From the NCBI GenBank assembly GCA_035578905.1, contig JAQJVL010000304.1, positions 306,501 through 370,500 of the forward strand: DNA of 64,000 nt, in the 5' to 3' direction. The DNA comes from Stictocephala bisonia. Taxonomy: Eukaryota; Arthropoda; Insecta; Hemiptera; Membracidae. Positions within the stretch are counted from its first letter, which is position 1. Every line of letters starts with the position of its first letter. The notes below the pieces were generated by a model. It did not search any database. It was not told the origin of the DNA and saw only the letters and a list, made by a program, of their open reading frames with translations. Of this stretch, positions 17,575 to 27,635 are shown one piece after another. The translations under genes and the position numbers were made by a program.

Positions 17575-19385
17575 AACATAATTGAATGTTAATTTGAAAT
17601 TACTCAATCATTTATTTGAACCAAATTATACATATTTTTACCATAAAAATCCTCAAAACTTATCCAACACTATTTTGTTTTTATATATGAGTGTTCACCT
17701 CAATAAATTATATGTACTGGCCATCAAGTGAAAGCATATGTGCTGTAAAAGTGATTGTTGCAATGCCAGCGGCCTTTTCTCTTCCTTCTTCTTCAAGCTT
17801 GGCAGTGGAAGCATCTCAACTTTTAAAGCAGTCAAAATTATTTAAATTTAATTTAATTTTCAATGAACTTTCAGTGAAGTGTAATTAAACAAAACATTAA
17901 AACCATCAGTAGTAAGGTAAACATCAGTAATATTTAACATCAAGAAAGAAGATTTATTGAAATTCGGAGAGATCTGGCCATAGTAAATTCATCATTCTGG
18001 ACCTCGCTACCTATCATCAAAAACGTTACTTCCAACTCACATTATACATATTCTTCTTTCTTATTTTCAATAATTCAAATATTTTTCTACACAATTTATT
18101 TCTTTTCTAAATTGAATGACCTATTTAAAAAAAAAATGTTCACTCAAAATCAATTAGCCTACTTGAACCATCAATTAAATCCAGCTAGCACGATACCCCA
18201 CCCAGAAAGGTTGTATCTACAAATTTAGAATAAATTAACTCAATATATTCTAATATATACTTAATAAAATCTTCTCATCTCTTTGAATTGATCTTACATT
18301 TATTTATAGCCTTAAGTAGAAGTAATATTTCTTTAAAAAAGTATCATATCAACACAATAATATTTTAATCTAATACAATTTATATATTATAAAAATGGAG
18401 ATTGCAATAATTGTACTTGTTAAAATCTACTTATAGTTTAATTTTCTTTTGTCTCTTGGTTTTTACGAATTCGCAATAAAATGTTTTCAAAGGAAAGAGT
18501 ATTGAAATAAATCAAAATAAAATTGAAGAGTAGCGTGCCTTGTTAAATCCGTATACAAAATCTAAGGGTTTCATTATTGTCGAAATGAAAACATTATTGT
18601 TGATGAATTAACTTTGTCCATTTTTCAACTGGCTATTATTAAAAACCCTTTACAAGCAATAATCTGACTTAGTTAGTAAAAGAGACGTAATTTACTATAC
18701 GCAATCTTCACAGTCACTAACTTACATTTGATCAAATGTTGACGATTAACATCCCGTAAATAAATCAACGATGGCTTCTAAAGGGCGCGAGGTGTTGCCT
18801 GGGGATATTTATACACAACTAGGAGTTTGAGAACCACAGGCATGTGTTATATTTTGTTATTTACCTTTGGGAGAACTTATTTTAGGAATATATTTATAGT
18901 ATTATTGAGAGGCATATTTCTATTGCATACCTAATTCTACTCATTTTTCTTAGTCTTGACAAACATAGACTGATTATATTTAAAACTGTCTTTTATTTTT
19001 GGTTTTTAACTGTTTTTAACTCTCTGTTTCTTTCTGAACATTTTGGTATATAAAAAATGTATGTACGGTATTGGGAACATATTTAAAAAAATGTTGAAAC
19101 GTCCTTTGGCACCCACTAAAAACCATACTTTTCTAGCTACCTGCTAGAATAGATCATCGTATAGCATATAAGACTCATAAACTAATGTTTTTACATTTTG
19201 TTGCCTTGGTAACACTGTTTATATTTCTACTGTTCTCTGTGTTGTTGACAGCTGTCATTCTCAGTTGAGGTTATGCCTTTTATATTGTTTGTTTACTTAC
19301 TTACAGTTTCTGTGAAAAGTGTTAGTTCATTGTGTTTTGAAGAACATTTGAGTGTAAACAGTGCTAATATTAGTTATTTTCAAAA
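17575..19385. other. Internal left part of the Mutator-like element
   Basis: This lies between the left arm and the transposase start. No gene was recognised. The short frames at 17691-17888 and 19273-19500 have no known motif; the latter overlaps the transposase start in another frame and is probably leader sequence. Confidence 0.5.
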
Positions 19386-21176
19386 ATGCCTAGATCAAGT
19401 ATTCCTAGAGTTTTTAAAAAACGCAAAAACATTGGTAAACCTAAATCAGAAGGAACAAATAGTCCTATTGCAAGTGAACCTACTCATAGGCCTATGCTGA
19501 CACCAGACCAAGATCAACCCCTTTTGCCTGGGTCCACTATTGACATCAAAAGCTCATCACATATAAAGCTCATACCAAATTTAGACAAATATGATTCCTT
19601 TTCAAGGTCTGATTGTACAAATCTTATTATAAGCAGTAATGTACTTAAAAAAATACTATCTGAAGTTGCCGTGTGTCGGGACTGCGGTTCCGATCTTTCC
19701 CTCCGCGTAGGTAAACATGTAGGCCTAGCAGCAGAAATAATGTTTGAATGTGAGGGTTGTGATAGAAGAAATAAGTATTTTACTTCATCTAAAGTAAGCC
19801 TAGTGAAAGAAGATGGGAAAAAATGTGAAGTCTATGATGTAAATGTAAGGTATGTGTACGGCATGCGTTGTATCGGGAAAGGACAAACTGGTGGCAAGAT
19901 TCTGGCTGCAGTAATGAACTTACCTTCACCCCCTACACGGTTTATAAAATACAACAAAATTATTGGAAAATATGTAAAAGATGTATGTTCACAGTCAATG
20001 TCATCAGCTCTAGAAGAAGCTGTGAAAATAAATGAGGACTCCAGAGACATAAGTATTGCCCTGGATGGTACTTGGCAAAAGCGAGGCCACACCTCGCTGA
20101 ATGGCGTGGTCTCAGCTACAAGTTTCGACACAGGCAAGGTCGTAGATGTGTCCATCAAATCTAAATTTTGTAGATGTGAACAAAAAGATGAGGGCATTCA
20201 TTTGCCTACTTGTATTGCCAATTATCAGGGAGTGAGTGGTGGAATGGAAATAGAAGGTGTGATGGAAATCTTTCAACGATCACTTGAAAAAAATGTTCGG
20301 TATGCTTACTACTTGGGGGATGGTGACTCCAAAGCATTCAAGAATGTAGAAGACAGGAAAATATATGGTGAAGACTTTGTAATTAAAAAGTTAGAATGTA
20401 TCGGCCATATTCAAAAAAGAATGGGATCACGGTTGAGGGCATTGAAGCAGAAAAGCAAGGGAAAGAAGTTAGCAGATGAAAAGTCTATGTTCGGAAAAGG
20501 TAGGCTAAGTGATGCAGCCATACAAAAAATTCAAAACTATTATGGTGTAGCAATTAGGCGCAATACCTCTAACTTAGAGTCTATGAAAAAAGAAGTTTGG
20601 GCTGAATATTTTCACATTTGCTCGAGCAATGAAAACCCGCAGCACGGTCTCTGCCCTAAGGGTGAGACAAGTTGGTGTAAGTACCAAAGGGCAATGGCTG
20701 AAAACCTTACTTATGACCACACCAAGCATTTTCATTTGCCAGAAATTATAATGAAACAAATTAAGCCTACTTTTAGGGACCTAGCCAACCCTGACTTGTT
20801 GAGAAAATGTTTGCACGGTAAAACGCAGAACCCGAACGAGTCGCTAAACAGCGTAATCTGGGGTCGTCTGCCAAAAATAAATTTTGTTGGCCTCAATACC
20901 CTTTGTTTAGGTGTATATGATGCTGTAGCATCCTTCAATGAAGGTAATATTGCCAAGTGTCAAGTGTTGAAGAGTTTGGGAATTGAACCAGGACTAAACT
21001 GTGCGTCGGTGATGAAAGATCTGGACATCGCTCGCATTCAAAAAGGTGATCGAGAAGCTGCTGAAATCCAGAAGAAAGCTAGACAAAGCAAGAGACTCTT
21101 GAAAAGGAAGCTGGAGGATGATATGGAGGAGGATGATTGTGTAGCAGGTCCCTCTTATGCTGCTGGCATGTATTAG
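19386..21176 (+). CDS. Mutator-like DDE transposase, 596 residues, intact and intronless
   Basis: Predicted to cut and paste the surrounding element by binding its terminal repeats and cleaving DNA with a metal-dependent DDE/RNase H-like site. The N-terminus is basic (KKRKNIGKPK), followed by a zinc-ribbon-like CxxC pair at residues 97/100 and 122/125. Candidate catalytic acids sit in the motifs ALDGTWQKRG (Asp227), LGDGDS (Asp312 or Asp314) and NPNESLN (Glu485), in the order and rough spacing of a DDE fold. Further Cys/His clusters are at FCRCEQ, HLPTC and HGLCPKGETSWC (residues 420-431). The C-terminus ends in a basic then acidic tail (KRLLKRKLEDDMEEDD). This layout matches the arthropod proteins annotated as 'Mutator-like transposase domain'; Kolobok-type elements have related signatures, so the superfamily needs a profile search. 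The start is supported by an in-frame TAG 15 bases upstream and the context aaaaATG. Frames on the opposite strand are shadows. The ORF has no stop or frameshift, so the copy may be recent, active or domesticated. Confidence 0.88.
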   Translation: MPRSSIPRVFKKRKNIGKPKSEGTNSPIASEPTHRPMLTPDQDQPLLPGSTIDIKSSSHIKLIPNLDKYDSFSRSDCTNLIISSNVLKKILSEVAVCRDCGSDLSLRVGKHVGLAAEIMFECEGCDRRNKYFTSSKVSLVKEDGKKCEVYDVNVRYVYGMRCIGKGQTGGKILAAVMNLPSPPTRFIKYNKIIGKYVKDVCSQSMSSALEEAVKINEDSRDISIALDGTWQKRGHTSLNGVVSATSFDTGKVVDVSIKSKFCRCEQKDEGIHLPTCIANYQGVSGGMEIEGVMEIFQRSLEKNVRYAYYLGDGDSKAFKNVEDRKIYGEDFVIKKLECIGHIQKRMGSRLRALKQKSKGKKLADEKSMFGKGRLSDAAIQKIQNYYGVAIRRNTSNLESMKKEVWAEYFHICSSNENPQHGLCPKGETSWCKYQRAMAENLTYDHTKHFHLPEIIMKQIKPTFRDLANPDLLRKCLHGKTQNPNESLNSVIWGRLPKINFVGLNTLCLGVYDAVASFNEGNIAKCQVLKSLGIEPGLNCASVMKDLDIARIQKGDREAAEIQKKARQSKRLLKRKLEDDMEEDDCVAGPSYAAGMY

Positions 21177-21182
21177 AAGGTA

Positions 21183-21188
21183 AATAAA
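21183..21188 (+). terminator. Candidate polyadenylation signal of the transposase gene
   Basis: AATAAA lies six bases after the TAG stop codon. It is very close to the stop, and AT-rich DNA gives this hexamer often, so another downstream site may be used. Confidence 0.4.
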
Positions 21189-21688
21189 ACTTTTAAAGCC
21201 GTTTTTCCGAAAACTATATTTTTTATTATAAAATGTACCTTTTCTCAGGAACTATTTGACATAGGCCAACCAAATTTTTGTCTCTTATTTATTACATGCA
21301 TGTACACACTTTGACGAAGAGCTTTTTCCAATGACTTTCTTTGAATAATAAAAAAAAATATATTATGACCATAAAAAAAGAATTTTTTTAAAGATTTTCT
21401 AAAAAGATTTTCATTTTTTTCTGTGTGTTTTTTTTTTACAATTCTCGTCGTTAAAGTGTGTAGAAAGGGTGTAAAAACAAGCCTGAAAAATTTAACTCCA
21501 ATATCTTAAGTAGATTTCTAGAAAAGGAACAACAAAGTTGTTAAATTTAACATGGGCGGGATAGGGAGTACCGAACCCCCTTTTATAAAAGAGAAGATTT
21601 TAAGCCATAAGAATGTGTCTATATAAGAGGACAGTTCTCAAGTAAGATGCAATAATTTATATTTCACAATCACTCTGAGGGTCATAGT
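21189..21688. other. Internal right part of the Mutator-like element
   Basis: Non-coding. It contains several A and T runs near 21340-21440 and a slightly less AT-rich patch near 21550-21590. No further feature is seen. Confidence 0.5.
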
Positions 21689-22265
21689 GTTTGACTAGTT
21701 TATTAAAATGTAAATATAATATGATTTCTTGAAGTAGACATATTTAATTAATAACATATGGTGACTTGATAGTATGCGGAAGGTATTAATAAAAATCTAA
21801 TATGATTTAATTTTTTTTCAAATGTTAAAATTGAGTAAGGGAAGTATTTATTCATTATGAAAGAAACATTTGGACATTATTAAACACTTGATATGTGAAG
21901 TTGAATCGAATAAAATTAATTATACATTACATAATATGACATAAAAATAAGCATATTCATAAAAGCAAGGAAACATATTTTTGATTTTGAATTAAATATA
22001 TTAACAAAATTGTTATGTGACAATCGAATTTAAAACTTATATGTCCGATTTGATCAAGTTGAGAATCATTAGTTTATCTTTGAGATATAAATCTCGTAAT
22101 TGTATAACTATCTTATGACAAATAATGATTATATGATTTTTAAATTCAAATCTAACTATTCAAAATCATAATACTTCAAAGCAATAAACGTGCATGTTCC
22201 ATGAAATGGAAAAATAAATTGACTTATTAAGGGCATATTTCCTTATAAGGGTGTTTAAAGTCATT
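21689..22265 (-). repeat. Right inverted terminal repeat of the Mutator-like element
   Basis: Reverse complement of 16942-17574 with scattered mismatches and a few indels. Its outer end is followed by agaaaata, also present just outside the left arm. Confidence 0.85.
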
Positions 22266-22273
22266 AGAAAATA

Positions 22274-25190
22274 AATTTAATGAAATAATAATTCCAATTT
22301 TAATATATTTTTTATATATAACAAAAACAAAACTTATTTTATACCTTTATCATCACATTTTCTTTATGAAAACCTATATTCTTTTAGTAAAAATGCCTTT
22401 GTTTAATCTGCCGTAAATTTAAGAAAGATATTCACACTGTTAAAACATAAGCATTATCACACACTATATGTTTTTCCCATTAATAGTATTATGTTGAAGG
22501 TTATATTAATGATATTTTATATATTTATAACATAACTAACTTTAGACTGAAATTCCAATAGTTCACATCATATAAGAAAATTATAAACCATGTGTACAGA
22601 ATTATTTATGCCTAAACAAAAATTCAAATGTACCTCCAACTTTGACAGCAACATAGTACCAAACGTAATATCGATAACAAGTAAGAAGGAGGTGAACAAG
22701 AATTGATTTGTCACCCGATAAAAGTTTATAAATTGTAGTACAAACTTTACTGTATTATTTCTAGTCAATAATTGCTAAATTATATGTGTGGACAAAAGTA
22801 GTAAATTAGTAAGTATACATACAAACGTTCTGGTTCATTTGCCATCGCAAGTGCTAAGCATAACAACAATCCTTAAACATAACATAAAACTTATAAAATC
22901 AGTAATTGAAAACTAGTTCCTCTCAATTGTGAATGTTTTTGCTAAAGGAAACAGATTTAAATAACTTAACATTTAGTTAGTAGTTCCTTGTGTTTTTTTT
23001 TCTTTTTCTATCCAGTATTTACGCACTGTTATCTTAAATAAAATACGAAAAACTTCAGTTCAATCTACAGTATACTATTTTAACAAAATATATATTTACT
23101 TTGTATAAACGTTAATTTTTCCCATAAAATACAAAAACAATTTTTTACAACTCGTAGAACGTTATACTTCTTTAGTTATGTGTAATAACTTGTTACGTAT
23201 TTTCCTATTTAAATTTTTTAATGCTGAAGACAAACCTAAAAATTTGGTTTATAAGATAATATTTTTTTTTTTTAATATTGTTATTTTTTATGACAAATCA
23301 CGCGATTAGCTGTTTTTATGACTTTCCACTATTTATTATTAGTTCACAATAATAACGATATGTTAATACAAGTGACACGTTATTTATAGAAGTCACAAAC
23401 ACGTAGTTTTTAGTATGAGTAATGGTTTTAGTCATATTTGTTTCCAATAATATATATTAAATAAAACAATTTTTATCCAAACATAATTTTATAAAGTTTT
23501 TAGAAGGGTTGATTTTGGGAATTATTCACTACTGAAACTACTGAAAAACATGTACTCTTAAAATGTAAGTAAAATCGGTCTTGTTTATTGGTGTCGAACG
23601 TTGCTTTTCAAAGGCACCAACCAAATACAGAAAGCAGTGTATGAATTCAATTGACGTGCAGGCCTCGTTTACTCCAGTTAATACCTGCAGCTGTTTATTC
23701 ACTTATACGAACGATGAATAGAATAGAGGTACTTGAATGAAAATATGATGAATGGTAAATAATGCTGCAGCTTTTTGATTAGGATTAAAGTGATCGAAGA
23801 GATTTTGTAGTTTAAATATTCTTAATTACAAATGAGTTATCAATTAACTCAAATTTATCGTTATCAGTGTTTCAATCCAATACATGATAAAGTACAAATT
23901 TAATGGAAATGTACTATATATCAAAACACAAATTTTACTATGGACTGTCCAATCTTTTATAATGAAGTTAAAAACTGATAAAATTGAAAATTGAATAATA
24001 TATACATGTATATTTTTATTAAATTAGAGAACATGAAATGCTTGTTAAAGACTGCGAACCAATTAGTAGCTTTGGCTCATGATTATACGTCCCCTTACTA
24101 AAGCAGATCATCTTCCACTACAAACATGGTCAATAATAAACAATGTATTTACTATCTATGATTATTTTAAAATGTTTGTGAGAATTTTTTATCAGGTAAT
24201 TCATATAATTTCCACTGTATTTGATACATGGGTTGGTTATTTCATAAAATTCAGTAATACTAATAATTAACAGTTATAAAAAGCACATTAATCTACTTGT
24301 ATACATTATAATTATAAGTAACTTTATAATAATATATAATCATTCTCCAGCATTCATGAGATCACAATATTTCACTTTAAAATATCCTGCCTGCAAAGTT
24401 TTTACCTTTGTTCTAATGCACTGAAACACAAATGTTTAAGTAATCTCTACTGTTTTATGGGTACATTTATCTACATTTTAAATAATAAATTTGTTCTTGT
24501 ATGTGCCCTACAAATCTTTAACGTAGGTGTGTAAAAACTTTATTAAAATGTAATAGTGTGTAATATAAAATCTTATTATAATTTATTACATAAAATTAAA
24601 TACAAACGTATTTGTATAAATAATTGGCTTTAATGTAATGAGATATATGTGCCAAAAGTATAAATAATTAAACAGCAATATACACGTATATTAAAGCTAT
24701 TCGCAATATCAGCTGCAGGTTCTGCACTGCTTTCCTGTTTTATTACGAGTAAAACAATATTCCTTTGGCATTATATTGCCTTGCATTGTTTTAATATTCC
24801 AGTTAAAATTTAATTAAAAATGCTATCTTAGTCTAGTTTTTACTTCTAAGATTTTCAATACATTTAAAGCTATTGCACATTTTTTCTTTATGAAATAGCC
24901 ATAATTTTAAATACATCTTTTAGTTGTTCTAATTGGTAAAAGATTTTTTTTATTGAATTGTTAGTAAACTAAATTTACAAAGATTAAATCTTGAACTATT
25001 TATCTATTATTATGCTTTTCTTAGAGTTGTAGGCAAACACTTTGAACAATATGTTGTTCATAATGTTTCATAAAGTAATAATAAAAGGTTAATTTTCATA
25101 GTACTGTTTATTACTATAATAAAAACTAAGGGAATAAATTGTTGCTAAGAAATTTTTAAAATCATAGGGATTGCTATATTTACAATTCAA
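22274..25190. other. AT-rich stretch with no gene recognised
   Basis: Short stop-rich frames only. The 66-codon minus frame at 22568-22768 and the 63-codon plus frame at 24079-24270 are unrecognised. A less AT-rich patch at 23580-23710 shows no motif. Confidence 0.5.
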
Positions 25191-25194
25191 AGAA

Positions 25195-25400
25195 TGCCTT
25201 AAAAGGCCCATTTGTTAAGGGCCACTAAGCCAGTTCGTGATATCGTGCTATTACAAGAAGACTGCCAACCTCGATATTTGTGGCAGTAGGTACGAATAAC
25301 TGAAAGAAACATTGCCATTGATGGCAAGGTGCGAACCCTCATCCATCAGATCACCAACGGAACTAAGATTTGTCGACCTATCCAGCTGGTCTTTCCTCTC
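25195..25400 (-). repeat. Possible tRNA-derived SINE
   Basis: On the minus strand a box B-like ggttcgcacc lies about 60 bases after agctggataggtcg, a weak box A. The region is less AT-rich than its surroundings. No second copy was found in the window, so this is a tentative call. Confidence 0.35.
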
Positions 25401-25711
25401 GATCAACAAGGGTGAGAAGAATGTTGTGAATTAAAATATAATAAGTACAGCTGTATGTTGATTTCTCTATGAAATTTTTTTATAACCTTAGTTTGCATTT
25501 TTTTTTAACGAAGAACATATGTTCAATAGTATTTAATTAAACTGCCTAATTTATCCGAACACTAGTTGATGCTCCTTTAGTTGTCAGACTTTAATCACGT
25601 AACGTAGCACGCAGGGTGGTCAAAGACACTTACATAGTATCAAAATGTACAAGGTTTTACAATATAATGAAACTAAGAAATCAGATTTAAATAATAAAGA
25701 AAGGAAGCTGA

Positions 25712-25915
25712 TTGATTTTAACAGATGAGGTCGAGGTTGAAAAGCCCTCTCTAGCACTTAACCTGGGAACAAACGGCTTAGAGGTGACTTCCGGACCGCT
25801 ACCAGTGACCAGGATGGTAGTTATGTACAATGACGGTAGCGCTCCATTGCCTAACGCCGTTATATTGTGTTAATGTCGGAACCCTCCGGTCAAGGCCAGT
25901 GGAATACCCTGCACT
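25712..25915 (-). repeat. SINE family 2 copy (body)
   Basis: Shares the ordered blocks ttaacagatga, agccctctctag, acttaacctggga, acaaacggctta and gtgacttccgga with the copies at 27400 and 36885. The strand is assigned from the copy at 36885, where a tRNA-like head lies on the minus strand. Confidence 0.7.
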
Positions 25916-26504
25916 ATAATAATTTCCATTAATTATGATTTATATATCTCATAAACCTGATGTATAGTCCTCGGAAACTCCATTTTAGTATACAGAAATC
26001 TCACATTGATCTTTTAAGGGTGACTCACAAAGTTTCAACAATAAGGCCGTAAAATGAATTAATTGTTCACAACATTATGTGATAATAATATGTTATGCCC
26101 AAGTAATTTTTTGGAATTTTTTTTAGGTTTATGGGCATATAACGGTCTTTGGCCAGCTAGGACACCTAAGGCACATTGGTAGACTTTCGGGTTCTCTCTT
26201 TGTACCTTCGTTCTCAGTGCACCATGCCACCACCAACTGTTTAAAAAGTAGAGTTTTCTCATTGTGCCCACAACAATTGAAACTATATATTGACACTAAT
26301 TTGGCCAAACAATACGTCTATTATGAGGAAGCATCATTAAAAATGTTGTGCATTAAGTGTATTTCTTTTTATTGTTGTACATTAGGTTTACTATAATTTT
26401 GGGAAAACTACATTCCATACGTTCGAACATTAATTACTCTTTACATTACCAGCTGTTTTTTAACATAGCTTATAAAGAAAGGTTCGATATTTCCCATCAA
26501 TATA
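25916..26504. other. Stretch with an unrecognised 70-codon frame
   Basis: The minus-strand frame at 26059-26271 (with WWWHGALRTKVQRENPKVY) has less AT-rich codons than its surroundings, but I cannot match it to a family. It may be a fragment of an unknown element. Confidence 0.4.
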
Positions 26505-26760
26505 TTAACTAGACCGTAATGATCTTGACATTTAAGTGTCCGTTGAGCTCTAAGTGGTAAAGGAAGTCAATAGTTAATGAGTGGCAGAGCTCGTTGACCT
26601 GTTGTGTCAAATACCACATCATGAACTCAGAACTATTTATTCGCTCAGACAGCCAGGTTGTTGACATCAAGTTTCCCGTTAAGTTCCAAGTGGTCAAGGA
26701 ATTCATTAGCTAATGAGTGTCAGTGCTCGTCAACCTTCTATGTCAAATAATACACATGCT
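26505..26760. repeat. Diverged dimer related to the 134-bp tandem repeat
   Basis: Two units spaced 137 bp apart each contain ctaagtggt or ccaagtggt, caatagttaatgagtg or cattagctaatgagtg, and gctcgttgacct or gctcgtcaacct, in the order seen in the main array at 41215-42645. The minus-strand 65-codon frame at 26509-26706 lies in this repeat and is not a gene. Confidence 0.8.
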
Positions 26761-27399
26761 TTATTATACACAGAAAAGTGTGAACAATAGATCTATCCTG
26801 TATTTGAGTTAATTTATATCATTGTTATATAGTTCATTACTTACAAAACCTACATCCAATTACCATAACCAAATAATACATATATTTATAAAAGTGTTCA
26901 AATTTGTGAGGTGGAAAGGGTTTGGATTGATTATTGAATGAGTTACATTAATACATGTTGTACCACAAATCAAGGAAGCTTACTTGTAAACTTATATTGT
27001 AGCCTTTAGAAAACTTTCAATTACATCAATAATAGTTACAATACATTGATTATTGTTAAAAATATGTAATATTAATATCAAAAATGTTCTCTCAAGGGCT
27101 TTTTGCTGTTCAAAATGTATACGTAAACAGTTGACTTATGAGTTAATTTGTTTTACCATAATTCAATGAAAAACTTTCTTTAAAATATTTGGTATAAAAT
27201 CAATGCTGTACAAAATAATCACACTTTAATGGTTAAAGTTTTGAAAAAAAAAAAATACTTTCCTTCTATTTAAACATGTTTTTCTAAAATATATATATAT
27301 ATATTTTTATTTGTAGCTCAAAGTAATAGAGTTAAATTTTTTGAACTGATACAACTTCCAAACTAGGACTGTTCAAAACTTTAAAAGAAAAGTTAATGG
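26761..27399. other. AT-rich stretch with no feature recognised
   Basis: Contains a run of 12 A at about 27244 and a short (AT)n near 27290-27303. No coding motif is seen. Confidence 0.5.
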
Positions 27400-27635
27400 A
27401 TTATTTTAACAGATGAATTTAGGGCTAAGAGGCTGTCTGTATTACTGAACCTAGGGACCAATCGCCTTTAAGAGTGACTTCCGAACCACCACCTGTAACC
27501 GGGCAGGCAGGCTGCGTGCAAAGACGGTATCGCTCGGACGGTCGGTCACCCATCCAAGCGGCAGCCACTTTCAATATTTCTCAATTCTGCTATAACTTCG
27601 GAAATCTCTGGTCAAGACAACTGTATATGTCAATA
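27400..27635 (-). repeat. SINE family 2 copy
   Basis: Starts with attttaacagatga, then tagggctaagag, ctgaacctagggaccaat and agagtgacttccgaaccacc, matching the family seen at 25712 and 36885. The less AT-rich continuation (gggcaggcaggctgcgtg) is only partly alignable to them. The overlapping 66-codon plus-strand frame is incidental. Confidence 0.7.

Larger units (their letters stand above)
16934..22273 (+). mobile_element. Mutator-like DNA transposon with long inverted terminal repeats and intact transposase
   Basis: A 5.3-kb unit is bounded by imperfect inverted repeats of about 0.6 kb (16942-17574 and 21689-22265) around a complete transposase gene (19386-21176). The outermost bases read gtgagtttaaacaccc on the left and, reverse-complemented, atgactttaaacaccc on the right. 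The 8-mer agaaaata lies immediately outside both ends (16934-16941 and 22266-22273) and is a candidate target-site duplication of the length usual for Mutator-like elements. Long terminal repeats are also typical of that superfamily. Caution: the repeat arms differ at roughly one base in eight by eye, which suggests some age, and the 8-mer is AT-rich and could match by chance. About 1.8 kb separate the left arm from the gene and 0.5 kb separate the gene from the right arm; no second gene was seen there. Confidence 0.72.

Noticed and set aside
19832..20956. Minus-strand frames of 61-121 codons inside the transposase gene
   Set aside because: They are shadows of the plus-strand coding sequence, which has clear domain motifs.
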